A stretch of DNA of 36,001 bases from an uncultured Bacteroidota bacterium. Its GTDB lineage: Bacteria; Bacteroidota; Bacteroidia; Bacteroidales; 4484-276. The first letter of the stretch is position 1. Every line of letters begins with the position of its first letter. The position numbers and the translations under genes are program-made. Positions 15,620 to 25,481 of the stretch are shown here, in pieces. Below the pieces are notes generated by a model. The model made no database searches and was not told the origin of the DNA. It saw only the letters and a list, made by a program, of their open reading frames with translations. The DNA is taken from the NCBI GenBank assembly GCA_903944895.1, contig CAJATL010000062.1:1-36001 (forward strand). The letters are read 5' to 3'.

Positions 15620-16176
15620 AAATTAAATCCATGAAAAATGAGGATTTCAACGACAATGAAGGTCTTGAAATCCTGAAAGAATCAAAAGGCAACATTTTAC
15701 TAACCACCATAGATGATGTATTGAACTGGGGCCGGTCGAACTCGATCTGGCCTTTGACCTTTGCAACCAGTTGTTGTGGTATCGAAATGATGGCAGCAGG
15801 TGCAGCAAGACACGACTTTGCCCGTTTTGGCATCGAAGTGTACCGCGCTACGCCTCGTCAGGCCGATGTGATTGTTGTTGCGGGAACCATCGTTCATAAA
15901 ATGGCTCCTGTTTTAAAACGTCTCTACGACCAGATGGCAGAGCCAAAATATGTGATTGCGATGGGTTCTTGCGCCATTTCCGGAGGCCCGTTTTACTATA
16001 ATTCCTATTCGGTAATTCGTGGAGTTGATCAGGTGATCCCGGTTGACGTTTATGTTCCCGGTTGCCCGCCCCGTCCTGAAGCATTGCTTTATGGCGTAAT
16101 GCAGCTCCAACGAAAAATTAAAGCCGAATCATCACTTGGCAGAACTTTTAACAGCAAGGAAAAATCCAATGAATAA
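15610..16176 (+). CDS. nuoB: NADH-quinone oxidoreductase subunit B
   Basis: I pick the ATG at 15610 (188 residues), since [13 protein letters not shown] matches the usual Bacteroidota opening; the frame is open upstream to 15589 within nuoA. NuoB carries the N2 iron-sulfur cluster next to the quinone site. Its four cysteine ligands are C55 and C56 in [10 protein letters not shown]121 in [10 protein letters not shown] and C152 in VPGCPPRPE. Start overlaps the end of nuoA by 10 bases and its end overlaps nuoC by 8, a sign of translational coupling. Confidence 0.96.
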   Translation: MGIKIKSMKNEDFNDNEGLEILKESKGNILLTTIDDVLNWGRSNSIWPLTFATSCCGIEMMAAGAARHDFARFGIEVYRATPRQADVIVVAGTIVHKMAPVLKRLYDQMAEPKYVIAMGSCAISGGPFYYNSYSVIRGVDQVIPVDVYVPGCPPRPEALLYGVMQLQRKIKAESSLGRTFNSKEKSNE

Positions 16177-16624
16177 CGAGCAATTAACCGCCAAAATATT
16201 GAGTTTTGAGCCTTCGGCAGAAGTTAAAGAAGGCCACCAATATCTCACCGCCACTGTTGCTTCAGATAAAGTGCACGCTTTGGCTAAAAACCTTCGCGGA
16301 TCGAAAGACACCAACTTCGATTATCTCTTTTGCCTTACAGGCATGGATTACGGCGACTCATTGGGCGTGATTTATCATCTCGAATCGACAAATCTGAAAC
16401 ATCAGCTTGTGATAAAAACCGTTTGTCCCGACAAGGAAAAACCGGTTTTGGACACCCTTTGCGATATCTGGAGAACTACCGAGTTCCTCGAACGCGAAGT
16501 TTTTGATTTGTTTGGGATAAATTTCAACAACCATCCTGATATGCGGCGGATTTTCCTCGAAGAAGACTGGGTTGGCCATCCGCTGCGCAAAGATTATTCT
16601 GATAACAACATCATAGTTAAGTAA
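16169..16624 (+). CDS. nuoC: NADH-quinone oxidoreductase subunit C
   Basis: 151 residues from the ATG at 16169, which lies inside the last codons of nuoB; the longer frame from 16136 would overlap nuoB by 41 bases without gain. The 30-kDa-subunit signature is clear: [24 protein letters not shown]-like residues followed by [13 protein letters not shown]. NuoC forms the connecting arm with NuoD and NuoB. In many Bacteroidota NuoC and NuoD are fused; here they are separate genes with a 3-base gap. Confidence 0.95.
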   Translation: MNNEQLTAKILSFEPSAEVKEGHQYLTATVASDKVHALAKNLRGSKDTNFDYLFCLTGMDYGDSLGVIYHLESTNLKHQLVIKTVCPDKEKPVLDTLCDIWRTTEFLEREVFDLFGINFNNHPDMRRIFLEEDWVGHPLRKDYSDNNIIVK

Positions 16625-16627
16625 GTC

Positions 16628-17743
16628 ATGGCAGAGATCATTCAAGATATTCAGGAGCAGGAGTACATCATCAACATGGGGCCACAGCATCCCTCGACAC
16701 ACGGCGTGTTGCGGCTGGTGCTTTCGCTCAGAGGTGAAACCGTTCTGAGCGTTCAGCCTCATTGCGGCTATATCCACCGCGGCATCGAAAAAATGTGCGA
16801 ACGCCTCACTTATCAGCAGATTATTCATCTTACCGACCGGCTCGATTACCTTTCGGCACACATCAACAACCACGCGGTATGCATGGCTGTTGAAACAGCT
16901 TTGGGCATTGAGATTCCGGAACGCGTAAAATATATTCGTACCATCATGGACGAATTGGCGCGTATTGCATCTCACCAGCTTTGGTGGTGTTCGTTTGGGA
17001 TGGATCTGGGCGCACTTACTGCATTTTTCTATGGCCTGCGTGACCGCGAACCAATTCTCGACATCTTTGAAGAAAGTACCGGTGGACGCCTCATCCAGAG
17101 TTATTACACCCCCGGCGGACTGATGAAGGACATTCATCCTGATTTCCAAAAAAGAGTTAAGGATTACATCATCTATTTCCGTAAGAAAATCGGCGAATAC
17201 GACCAGTTGCTTAGCGGCAACGTTATTATGAACCAGCGCACCCAGGGAATTGGAAAGCTCACTAAGGAAGAAGCAATTTCTTTTGGTGTAACAGGTCCTT
17301 CAGGACGCGGTTCAGGTTTTGAATGTGATGTTCGCAAACATCGTCCTTACGGGATGTATGGAAAAGTGGAGTTTAAAGAAATTCTTCGTAGCGAAGGCGA
17401 CGCTTTTGCCCGCTACATGGTGCGCATGGACGAAATGCGGGAATCGCTCAATATTATCGAACAACTGATTGATAATATTCCTGCCGGTGATTTTACGGTT
17501 AAGATGAAACCTGTGATTAAACTTCCGGAAGGCGAGTATTACCAACGTGTGGAGGCTGCCCGTGGCGAATTTGGCGTTTTCATCTCCAGTAAAGGCGAAA
17601 AATATCCTTACCGGATAAAATTGCGCTCACCAAATTTCAGCAACCTCTCGGCACTTCATACTATGGCAAACGGTCAAAAAATTGCCGACTTAGTGGCCAT
17701 CGGAGCATCGCTGGACTATGTAATCCCCGACATCGACCGATAA
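16628..17743 (+). CDS. nuoD: NADH-quinone oxidoreductase subunit D
   Basis: 371 residues, related to the large subunit of NiFe hydrogenases without the metal ligands. It builds the quinone cavity with NuoB and NuoH. Signatures: INMGPQHPSTHGVLRL near residues 15-30 with the quinone-binding His, VQPHCGYIHRGIEKMCE, RLDYLSAHINNHAV, and the C-terminal RSPNFSNLSAL and IGASLDYVIPDIDR. The family often runs to about 400 residues, so this is a compact form. Confidence 0.96.
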   Translation: MAEIIQDIQEQEYIINMGPQHPSTHGVLRLVLSLRGETVLSVQPHCGYIHRGIEKMCERLTYQQIIHLTDRLDYLSAHINNHAVCMAVETALGIEIPERVKYIRTIMDELARIASHQLWWCSFGMDLGALTAFFYGLRDREPILDIFEESTGGRLIQSYYTPGGLMKDIHPDFQKRVKDYIIYFRKKIGEYDQLLSGNVIMNQRTQGIGKLTKEEAISFGVTGPSGRGSGFECDVRKHRPYGMYGKVEFKEILRSEGDAFARYMVRMDEMRESLNIIEQLIDNIPAGDFTVKMKPVIKLPEGEYYQRVEAARGEFGVFISSKGEKYPYRIKLRSPNFSNLSALHTMANGQKIADLVAIGASLDYVIPDIDR

Positions 17744-17787
17744 TAAACATAAATCCATCATCAAGTAAAATAATAATACCGAAATAA

Positions 17788-18876
17788 ATGGAATTCAATA
17801 TTTACGATTTCACATCATTTACCAAATGGATCGACGAATCGCTCAATGCAGCGATGAGTCCTTTTTGGGTGATGATCACTGAAATGGCGATAATTGGCGT
17901 TGCCATCCTGGCATTTTATGCATTGGTTGGCTTGTTTCTGGTTTATGCCGAGCGCAAAGTGTGCGCTTTCATGCAAAACCGCGTTGGACCAAACAGGGTA
18001 GGCCCATTTGGCATTTTCCAAACCATTGCCGACCTCCTCAAATTATTGATGAAAGAGCTTGTTTACATCAAAAATGCCGACAAGTTGCTTTTTAACATTG
18101 CGCCGTTCATCGTTATTACAGCCTCATTTCTGGCTATAGCAGCCATCCCTTTTGCCCGTGGATTACACGCCATCGATTTCAACATCGGGATATTTTATGT
18201 GGTGGCAGTTTCGTCGCTGGGCGTTATCGGGATTTTGTTGGCAGGATGGTCGAGTAACAGCAAATATTCGCTGATCGGTGCCATGCGCAGTGGCGCTCAG
18301 ATTGTAAGTTACGAACTTTCGGTGGGTTTATCGCTGATCACCATGGTTGTCCTTGCCGGCAGCATGCAGCTTTCGACCATTGTCGAGGCTCAGGCCAACG
18401 GATGGTTTATCTTTACAGGACATGTTCCTGCAGTTATTGCTTTTGTGATATTTCTTATCGCCAGCACCGCCGAAACCAACCGTGGTCCTTTCGACCTTGC
18501 CGAAGCTGAATCGGAACTTACAGCAGGTTTTCATACCGAATATTCAGGAATCCGTTTTGCATTCTTCTTCTTAGCCGAATACATGAACATGTTTATTGTG
18601 GCTTCGATTGCAGCAACTGTTTTCTGGGGTGGGTGGATGCCATTTCATGTTCCGGGTTGGGAAGGCTTTAACACGGTGATGGATTACATCCCGCCATTTA
18701 TCTGGTACATCGGCAAAACTGCCGTTATCATCTTTATTTTGATGTTGTTCAAATGGACATTTCCGCGCTTGCGTATTGACCAGTTGCTCACCCTCGAATG
18801 GAAATATTTGTTACCTATTAACCTTTTTAATGTTGTCCTGATGGCTTTTATCGTCCTCATGGGCTGGCATTGGTAA
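17788..18876 (+). CDS. nuoH: NADH-quinone oxidoreductase subunit H
   Basis: 362 residues with about eight or nine membrane helices. It links the quinone chamber to the ion-pumping arm. Conserved loops are present: [20 protein letters not shown] near residues 55-74, and [30 protein letters not shown] in the middle, which carries the acidic residues of the proton channel. It starts 44 bases after nuoD. Confidence 0.96.
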   Translation: MEFNIYDFTSFTKWIDESLNAAMSPFWVMITEMAIIGVAILAFYALVGLFLVYAERKVCAFMQNRVGPNRVGPFGIFQTIADLLKLLMKELVYIKNADKLLFNIAPFIVITASFLAIAAIPFARGLHAIDFNIGIFYVVAVSSLGVIGILLAGWSSNSKYSLIGAMRSGAQIVSYELSVGLSLITMVVLAGSMQLSTIVEAQANGWFIFTGHVPAVIAFVIFLIASTAETNRGPFDLAEAESELTAGFHTEYSGIRFAFFFLAEYMNMFIVASIAATVFWGGWMPFHVPGWEGFNTVMDYIPPFIWYIGKTAVIIFILMLFKWTFPRLRIDQLLTLEWKYLLPINLFNVVLMAFIVLMGWHW

Positions 18877-18903
18877 AAACTGAAGAATAAAATTTATTCG
18901 ATA

Positions 18904-19392
18904 ATGAGAGGATTAATCAATTATTTTTCCGGCATGTTCAACGGTATCATATCGTTGTTGAAGGGCATGGGCGTAACCGGAAAATATTTTTTCACCAGCC
19001 CCGTAACCATCGTCACCCAGCAATACCCCGAAAACCGGAAGACGCTTGAGATGTTCGATGCTTTTAAGGGCGAAGTTACCATGCCTCACGACGAAAATAA
19101 CGAACATAAATGCACCGCTTGCAGCATTTGTCAGATAAATTGTCCAAACGGATCTATCGAAATTGTTTCGCGTGATGTTGTGAATGATGAAGGTAAAAAG
19201 CGAAAAGAACTCGACAAACATCTTTACAACATAGGCATGTGCAGTTTCTGCGGGCTTTGTATCAAAACCTGTCCATCGAATGCGCTTGCATGGGGACAGG
19301 AATTTGAACACTCCATGTTCACACGCGACAAGTTCGTAAAGACACTTAATAATGAAGGTTCCAAACTAATGCAAAAGAAAGGAGTCGAATAA
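18904..19392 (+). CDS. nuoI: NADH-quinone oxidoreductase subunit I
   Basis: 162 residues holding two [4Fe-4S] clusters (N6a, N6b). The ligands are C70, C73, C76 and C80 in CTACSICQINCP, and C113, C116, C119 and C123 in CSFCGLCIKTCP. In the absence of NuoEFG in this operon, NuoI is the likely docking point for a ferredoxin-like donor; that is an inference from other 11-subunit complexes. The stop shares its last base with the nuoJ start codon. Confidence 0.95.
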   Translation: MRGLINYFSGMFNGIISLLKGMGVTGKYFFTSPVTIVTQQYPENRKTLEMFDAFKGEVTMPHDENNEHKCTACSICQINCPNGSIEIVSRDVVNDEGKKRKELDKHLYNIGMCSFCGLCIKTCPSNALAWGQEFEHSMFTRDKFVKTLNNEGSKLMQKKGVE

Positions 19393-19910
19393 TGGAAGCC
19401 ATCCTGGGAAATCAAGTCATGTTTATCCTTTTTTCGGCAATGATTGTCATGTTTTCGATATTAACAGTTACCAGCCGAAGAATACTCAGGGCAGCCACAT
19501 TTCTGCTGTTTGTTTTGCTTTCGACAGCCGGACTGTATTTTATGCTTAATTATCAATTCCTCGCAGCCGTTCAAATTACACTATATGCCGGCGGTATTGT
19601 GGTTTTAATCATCTTTTCGATTTTACTCACCAGCCACATCGATCATAAATTTGATAGGGTGCCTGCGCAAAAGTTGATTATGGGTGTAATTGCTGCCGGT
19701 AGCGGGATTGCGCTTAGTCTGACCACTTTGCTCACCTACAATTTTGTTCCCGCAAATCAGGAACCCATCAGCGTTGACATGAACACCATTGGAAAATCGC
19801 TGCTTAATTACGGCGATCACGGCTTTGTTCTGCCTTTTGAGGTAATCAGTGTTTTGTTGTTAGCTGCCATCGTTGCAGCGGTTGTTATTGCTAAACGTAA
19901 AAAAATATAA
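19392..19910 (+). CDS. nuoJ: NADH-quinone oxidoreductase subunit J
   Basis: 172 residues, five predicted membrane helices. The family marker is LNYQFLAAVQITLYAGGIVVLIIFSILLT around residues 51-78, with a kinked helix thought to gate the channel. It begins on the last base of the nuoI stop (TAATG) and ends 3 bases before nuoK. Confidence 0.94.
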   Translation: MEAILGNQVMFILFSAMIVMFSILTVTSRRILRAATFLLFVLLSTAGLYFMLNYQFLAAVQITLYAGGIVVLIIFSILLTSHIDHKFDRVPAQKLIMGVIAAGSGIALSLTTLLTYNFVPANQEPISVDMNTIGKSLLNYGDHGFVLPFEVISVLLLAAIVAAVVIAKRKKI

Positions 19911-19913
19911 GCC

Positions 19914-20234
19914 ATGTTATTTACAGGAATTCCACTAGAATTTTTTCTCGTTACCAGTACGCTCATGTTTTTTATCGGTATTTACGGATTTATTACCCGC
20001 GAGAACATCATTACCATTTTGATGTCGATTGAGCTGATTTTGAATTCGGTAAATATTAACTTTTTGGCCTTTAACAGGTATTTGTATCCCGGACAGCTTG
20101 AGGGCCATTTTTTCAGCCTTTTTGTAATCGCTGTTGCAGCAGCCGAAGCTGCCGTTGCTATCGCCATCATCATCAATATTTACCGAAGGTTCAAGTCCAT
20201 CGAAGTTGATAATGTTGATGAAATGAAAAATTAA
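19914..20234 (+). CDS. nuoK: NADH-quinone oxidoreductase subunit K
   Basis: 106 residues with three membrane helices. The two key glutamates of the family are E40 in LMSIELILNSVNINF and E78 in VAAAEAAVAIAI, both required for ion translocation in other bacteria. It is followed by nuoL after 35 bases. Confidence 0.95.
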   Translation: MLFTGIPLEFFLVTSTLMFFIGIYGFITRENIITILMSIELILNSVNINFLAFNRYLYPGQLEGHFFSLFVIAVAAAEAAVAIAIIINIYRRFKSIEVDNVDEMKN

Positions 20235-20269
20235 TTAAGCTAAGTGTTTAAAGTAAAAGTCTTTTAGAA

Positions 20270-22192
20270 ATGACTAATTTCAGCTATACCGTTTTTATTG
20301 TCCTGATACCATTTATCACCTTTTTGGTGCTTGGATTATTCGGGAATAAGATTAAAGCAAAAATGTCGGGCCTGATCGGGACAACATCAATGTTTGTTTC
20401 GTTCATGCTATCACTCCTGACGACCTATCAGTATTTTTTCCTGTCTGCGAAGGTTGAAGGTGCTTATCAGAAAATTTTGGCTTTAAATTTCGTTTGGTTG
20501 CGTTTTACCGAAAACCTGCACGTTGATCTGGGCGTAATGCTCGACCCGATTTCGGTGATGATGTTGGTTGTTGTGACCACCGTTTCGTTTTTGGTGCACG
20601 TTTACAGCATCGGTTACATGCATGGAGAACGCGGTTTTGAGCGGTTTTTTGCATTTCTGTCGCTCTTTTCCTTTGCAATGCTCGGGCTTGTTGTGGCAAC
20701 CAATATTTTCCAGATGTACATTTTCTGGGAACTTGTGGGCGTTTCATCATTTTTGCTCATCGGTTTTTATTATGAGAAACCTTCGGCAATCCTGGCTTCC
20801 AAAAAAGCATTTATCGTCACCCGTTTTGCCGACCTTGGTTTTTTGATTGGAATTCTGTTACTCTCTTTTAATACAAAGACTTTTGATTTTATTCAGCTTA
20901 CCGATCCAAACGGACCGGCAATGCTTACTGGTGCCGGAGCAGGTTTTATGGGCTTGTCGGTGCTCACCTGGTCGTTGATTCTGATATTTATTGGCGGTGC
21001 CGGAAAATCGGCCATGTTTCCGCTTCACATCTGGCTTCCTGACGCGATGGAAGGCCCAACGCCGGTTTCAGCGCTGATTCATGCTGCTACCATGGTTGTA
21101 GCCGGCGTTTATCTTGTAGCCAGGCTTTTTCCTGTTTTCGCATTAGCAGCTCCCGAAGGATTACACGTGGTTGCTTATGTTGGCGGATTTTCGTCACTTT
21201 TTGCAGCTATCATTGCCTGTACCCAATACGACATCAAACGTGTACTTGCATTTTCGACCATGTCGCAAATCGGATACATGATGCTTGGTGTTGGCGTTTC
21301 GGGTTATGGTGAAGACGGGCTTGGTTTCATGGCTTCGATGTTCCATCTTTCGACACACGCCATGTTTAAAGCCCTGTTATTCCTTGGCGCCGGAGCAATT
21401 ATTCATGCTGTTCACAGTAATTATATGTACGAAATGGGTGGCTTGCGCAAATATTTGCCCATCACCCACATTACTTTCCTGATCGCCGTTTTAACCATTT
21501 CAGGAATTCCTCCTTTTTCAGGTTTCTGGAGTAAAGATGAAATCCTTGCTGCAACCCACGAATTCAGTCCGGTACTGTTTTACAACGCTGTTTTTGTTGC
21601 TGGTCTCACTGCTTTTTATATGTCGCGGCTTTACTATAATATTTTCTGGGGCAACGATAACAGGGTTTATCATCACAAGCCTCACGAAGCGCCTTTCACC
21701 ATGACGATTCCGCTCATGATACTTGCTTTTGCTTCGATTTTTGCCGGGTTTATTCCGTTTCATTCGTTTGTTACTACCGATGGATTGCCATTGGAAACTC
21801 ACCTCGATTGGGCAATTGCAATTCCTTCGGTGCTTGTAGCCCTTATCGGGATTGGCATTGCAACGGTTCTTTATAAAAAGGAAAGCGAATTGCCTGTAAA
21901 AATTTCGAAGGCTTTTGGTGCTTTTTACCAGGGCGCTTTCCATAAATTTTACATCGACGAAGTTTACTTTTTTGTTACCAAGAAAATCATATTTAACTAT
22001 ATATCACGCCCCGTTGCCTGGTTCGACCGTCATATCGTTGATGGCTTTATGAACCTGCTGGCCTGGATTACCAACTTTGTTGCCAACAGTATTAAAGGTT
22101 TCCAGAGTGGAAAAGTGCAGCAATACGGTTTTGTTTTTGTGATGGGAGCAATAGTTCTGGTTATCGTATTTGCATACTTAACCGAATTCTAA
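20270..22192 (+). CDS. nuoL: NADH-quinone oxidoreductase subunit L
   Basis: 640 residues, an antiporter-like pump subunit with about 14-16 helices and the long C-terminal lateral helix. Visible landmarks: YIFWELVGVSSFLLIGFYYEKPSA with the channel Glu, GGAGKSAMFPLHIWLPDAMEGPTPVSALIHAATMV with the channel Lys, and STMSQIGYMMLGVG. It is the distal pump unit of the membrane arm. Confidence 0.96.
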   Translation: MTNFSYTVFIVLIPFITFLVLGLFGNKIKAKMSGLIGTTSMFVSFMLSLLTTYQYFFLSAKVEGAYQKILALNFVWLRFTENLHVDLGVMLDPISVMMLVVVTTVSFLVHVYSIGYMHGERGFERFFAFLSLFSFAMLGLVVATNIFQMYIFWELVGVSSFLLIGFYYEKPSAILASKKAFIVTRFADLGFLIGILLLSFNTKTFDFIQLTDPNGPAMLTGAGAGFMGLSVLTWSLILIFIGGAGKSAMFPLHIWLPDAMEGPTPVSALIHAATMVVAGVYLVARLFPVFALAAPEGLHVVAYVGGFSSLFAAIIACTQYDIKRVLAFSTMSQIGYMMLGVGVSGYGEDGLGFMASMFHLSTHAMFKALLFLGAGAIIHAVHSNYMYEMGGLRKYLPITHITFLIAVLTISGIPPFSGFWSKDEILAATHEFSPVLFYNAVFVAGLTAFYMSRLYYNIFWGNDNRVYHHKPHEAPFTMTIPLMILAFASIFAGFIPFHSFVTTDGLPLETHLDWAIAIPSVLVALIGIGIATVLYKKESELPVKISKAFGAFYQGAFHKFYIDEVYFFVTKKIIFNYISRPVAWFDRHIVDGFMNLLAWITNFVANSIKGFQSGKVQQYGFVFVMGAIVLVIVFAYLTEF

Positions 22193-22227
22193 AATTTACT
22201 GAATAACGAATCTATAGAATAAGAAAA

Positions 22228-23724
22228 ATGAACCTGAATCTTTTTGTAATCGTTCCAATCCTCACTGTCATCGCCATATTGATGGCAAAGGATAATAAAC
22301 AAACCCGACTGTTTGCAGCCATTGGCTCAAGCATCCAGGTTTTGCAGGCTATTGCGCTGGTTTATTTGTTTTATGCCGAACGCGGCAACGGAAACACCGC
22401 CCAGATGATTTTTATGCAGGATTATAGCTGGTTTTCGATTCCCAATATTCACTATATCATCGGGGTGGATGGCATTTCGGTAGCCATGATTTGTTTAACA
22501 GCCATTGTTGTTTTTGCCGGGATTTTTGCATCGTGGGAAGTCACAACTTTACACCGGGAGTTTTTCATTTCGCTTATTTTGCTGTCATCCGGGGTTTATG
22601 GATTTTTTATCTCAGTTGATCTTTTTACCATGTTCCTGTATTACGAAGTTGCCGTAATCCCGATGTATTTGCTCATCGGAATCTGGGGAAGCGGCCCGAA
22701 GGAATATTCGGCCATGAAGCTTACGCTGATGCTGATGGGTGGTTCGGCCTTTCTGCTCGTGGGATTGCTCGGTATTTACTTTAACTCGGCACATGATGGC
22801 GGGGCATTGACTTTTAACATTATCGAAATCGCAAAAGCACATATTCCTGTCGAAGCACAGCGTTTCTTTTTCCCATTGACCTTTGTTGGTTTTGGCGTTT
22901 TAGGAGCTTTGTTCCCGTTTCATACCTGGTCGCCCGACGGTCACGCTTCGGCGCCAACGGCTGTTTCGATGCTTCACGCCGGTGTTTTAATGAAACTTGG
23001 AGGCTACGGTGCTTTCAGGGTGGCGATGTATCTGATGCCGGAAGCTGCTCAGGAACAAGCCTGGATTTTTATTATTCTTACAAGTATCAGCGTGGTTTAC
23101 GGAGCCTTTGGCGCCATCTTCCAGACCGACCTGAAATATATTAACGCGTATTCTTCGGTGAGCCATTGCGGGCTGGTGCTTTTTGCCATCCTGATGATGA
23201 ACACTACCGCTTTGAATGGCGCAGTGCTCCAGATGATTTCTCACGGTTTGATGACAGCCCTTTTCTTTGCCCTGATCGGGATGATTTACGGACGTACACA
23301 CACCCGTATCATCAGCGAAATGGGTGGACTGATGAAAGTGATTCCTTTCCTTTCGGTGATTTATGTGATTGCCGGTCTGGCTTCACTCGGACTTCCGGGA
23401 TTGAGCGGTTTCGTTGCTGAAATGACCATTTTCTTTGGCGCCTTCCAGCACGTTGACACTTTCCACAGGGTTGTTACTATTGTTGCAGCATCATCCATCG
23501 TGATTACCGCCGTGTATATTTTGCGAGTAATCGGAGTTTTGTTGCTGGGGCCGGTTAAGAATAAACACTTTTTCGAATTTAAGGATGCAACCTGGTTCGA
23601 GAGAGTTTCGACAATTACGCTGGTTTCAGCAGTTGCAGCTATTGGTATGGCGCCTTTCTGGCTTTCGGAATTAATCACCGGAAGTTTGAAGCCGTTTGTT
23701 GATAAATTGCTTGCAGCTTTATAA
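22228..23724 (+). CDS. nuoM: NADH-quinone oxidoreductase subunit M
   Basis: 498 residues, 14 predicted helices, antiporter-like. It contains FLYYEVAVIPMYLLIG with the conserved Glu and ALFPFHTWSPDGHASAPTAVSMLHAGVLMKLGGYG as the central signature, then YSSVSHCGLVLF. It starts 35 bases after nuoL and is followed by nuoN after 39 bases. Confidence 0.96.
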   Translation: MNLNLFVIVPILTVIAILMAKDNKQTRLFAAIGSSIQVLQAIALVYLFYAERGNGNTAQMIFMQDYSWFSIPNIHYIIGVDGISVAMICLTAIVVFAGIFASWEVTTLHREFFISLILLSSGVYGFFISVDLFTMFLYYEVAVIPMYLLIGIWGSGPKEYSAMKLTLMLMGGSAFLLVGLLGIYFNSAHDGGALTFNIIEIAKAHIPVEAQRFFFPLTFVGFGVLGALFPFHTWSPDGHASAPTAVSMLHAGVLMKLGGYGAFRVAMYLMPEAAQEQAWIFIILTSISVVYGAFGAIFQTDLKYINAYSSVSHCGLVLFAILMMNTTALNGAVLQMISHGLMTALFFALIGMIYGRTHTRIISEMGGLMKVIPFLSVIYVIAGLASLGLPGLSGFVAEMTIFFGAFQHVDTFHRVVTIVAASSIVITAVYILRVIGVLLLGPVKNKHFFEFKDATWFERVSTITLVSAVAAIGMAPFWLSELITGSLKPFVDKLLAAL

Positions 23725-23763
23725 ATAGGTTATTAAAGGATGTTTTTATAAGATATTAAAGAA

Positions 23764-25188
23764 ATGAACTTAACGAATATTTTGTTGATGCGGCACGAAT
23801 TGGTGCTTATTGCTCTGCTCGCGCTGATCCTGGTTGCCGAACTGGTGTTGGATGAAAAAGGAAGCAGCCGGAAGATCAGGATTTTGGCCATCAGTTTGTT
23901 TTTTATAAACACGATTATCGGTTTTCTGCCCGCCGAAACCGGCCAGATATTTGGCGGAATGTACCGCGTAAGCGAGTTACAACTGCTTATCAAAAACATT
24001 TTAAATATCGGTGTACTCATCGTTTTCATTCAGTCGGATGGCTGGCTCAGAACCGAAGAAAATGCCTTTAAAACTGCCGAATATTTCGTTTTGATCATCG
24101 CAACCCTTATCGGGATGGATTTCATGATTTCATCGGGTGATTTCCTCATGTTTTATATTGGCCTCGAGTTGGCAACAATCCCGGCCGCAGCCCTGGCCGC
24201 CTACGATGTGTATAAAAACAAATCTGCCGAAGCAGGTATCAAACTCATTTTATCCTCAGCTTTATCGTCTGGAATTTTACTATGGGGTATTTCGATGATT
24301 TACGGCACCACCGGCTCGATCTATTTTGATGTTGTGGCCGCCAATTTCGAAGCCTCAAGCCTGGCAGTACTTGCCTTTATATTTTTCTTTGCAGGGATGG
24401 CATTTAAAATTTCCCTTGTTCCTTTCCATCTCTGGACTGCCGACGTTTATGAAGGCGCACCCGTTAACGTGACTTCTTATTTATCGGTAATTTCAAAAGG
24501 CGCTTCTGTTGCCGTTTTAACCATTGTTTTATTCAACGTTTTCCCGATGATTATCGAGCTATGGCAAAATGTAATTTACGTGATTGCCGTGCTTACCATG
24601 ACCATTGGAAACCTCTTTGCCATCCGGCAGAAAAACATCAAACGTTTCCTGGCTTTCAGCTCTATTTCGCAGGCCGGATTTATCCTTCTTGGGATGATTG
24701 GTGGCAACCAGTTTGGAATGGCTTCGATTGTTTATTACATCATGGTTTATATCTTTTCTAACCTTGGCGCCTTTGGCGTTGTTGCCGCAGTTAGCAATTT
24801 TTCGAATAAGGAGAATATCGAAGACTACAACGGTTTTTACAAAACCAATCCCGGCCTCAGTCTGATCATGATGCTCAGTATGTTTTCGCTGGCAGGTATC
24901 CCGCCGGTGGCTGGTTTCTTTGGAAAGTTCTTCCTCTTTACGGCAGCCGCCGAAAAAGGTTTTTATATCCTCGTTTTGATTGCCGTAATCAACACCATCA
25001 TCTCCCTGTATTATTATCTGCTCATTGTAAAGGCCATGTTTATCGTGAAATCGGATGTTGCCATCCCTACCTTTAAAAATGACCTGATTACAAAAATCGG
25101 CCTTGCCATTTGTGTTGCCGGCATGTTAATCATGGGTTTTGTAGGCTACATTCTCGAGTACATCAACAGCCTTTCGTTTGGGGTTTAG
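23764..25188 (+). CDS. nuoN: NADH-quinone oxidoreductase subunit N
   Basis: 474 residues, antiporter-like, last gene of the operon. Signatures: FYIGLELATIPAAALAAY with the channel Glu, SLVPFHLWTADVYEGAPVNVTSYLSVISKGASVAV, and FSSISQAGFILLGMI. No nuoE, nuoF or nuoG gene lies before nuoA or after nuoN in the window: DNA downstream is simple repeats and an IS110 element. I see no intrinsic terminator directly after the stop. Confidence 0.95.
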   Translation: MNLTNILLMRHELVLIALLALILVAELVLDEKGSSRKIRILAISLFFINTIIGFLPAETGQIFGGMYRVSELQLLIKNILNIGVLIVFIQSDGWLRTEENAFKTAEYFVLIIATLIGMDFMISSGDFLMFYIGLELATIPAAALAAYDVYKNKSAEAGIKLILSSALSSGILLWGISMIYGTTGSIYFDVVAANFEASSLAVLAFIFFFAGMAFKISLVPFHLWTADVYEGAPVNVTSYLSVISKGASVAVLTIVLFNVFPMIIELWQNVIYVIAVLTMTIGNLFAIRQKNIKRFLAFSSISQAGFILLGMIGGNQFGMASIVYYIMVYIFSNLGAFGVVAAVSNFSNKENIEDYNGFYKTNPGLSLIMMLSMFSLAGIPPVAGFFGKFFLFTAAAEKGFYILVLIAVINTIISLYYYLLIVKAMFIVKSDVAIPTFKNDLITKIGLAICVAGMLIMGFVGYILEYINSLSFGV

Positions 25189-25202
25189 AAGGTTTATTCC
25201 GG

Positions 25203-25247
25203 GCAATTCATTCTACATTCTACATTCTGCATTCTGCATTCTGCATT
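25203..25247. repeat. Tandem ATTCTGCATT / ATTCTACATT simple repeat
   Basis: Five head-to-tail copies of a 7-base word (CATTCTA, then CATTCTG) end at 25247, directly before the left inverted-repeat half at 25248-25265. The word ATTCTACATT appears again at 27053-27062, directly after the right half. Confidence 0.85.
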
Positions 25248-25291
25248 CAATGTCGTTTAGCCAACGTAACCAAGCTTAAAGTATTATACTA

Positions 25292-25299
25292 TAACTTTG
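25292..25299 (+). promoter_or_regulatory. Bacteroidota -7 box for the IS110 leader RNA
   Basis: TAACTTTG matches TAnnTTTG and precedes the first stem of the leader by a few bases. In IS110 elements the promoter is often completed at the junction of right and left ends in the circular form, so a missing -33 box on this side is expected. Confidence 0.5.
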
Positions 25300-25302
25300 T
25301 CA

Positions 25303-25478
25303 ACGCTCGGGGCGTAGTCCGCTATTAACATGGTGCTTTTAAGTCCGCCGTTTAGCATGGATGCAGGATGTCTTGTAGGTATTATTGGTGAAAGGCAGTT
25401 TGTCTCTGTTCCTTATCCCGCATGTGAGTATGTACAGCTACCAAACATTCTGTCGAAGAGCTTAATTTTAAAAAAAAT
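25303..25478 (+). ncRNA. Candidate bridge (seek) RNA of the IS110 element
   Basis: A roughly 175-base leader lies between a TAACTTTG promoter box and the transposase ATG at 25482. It begins with a small hairpin ACGC/GCGT around TCGGG (25303-25315). Further on, ATGCAGGAT (25361-25369) can pair with ATCCCGCAT (25415-25423) with one mismatch, closing a 45-base internal loop of the size that carries target- or donor-binding guides. Length, place upstream of the gene, 5' stem and internal loop fit the bridge RNAs described for IS110-group recombinases. The 3' end and guide sequences cannot be fixed without the element's ends. Confidence 0.5.
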
Positions 25479-25481
25479 GGT

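Noticed and set aside
16358-17149. 263-codon frame antisense to nuoC and nuoD
   Set aside because: It spans the junction of two conserved genes with intact motifs; a shadow frame.
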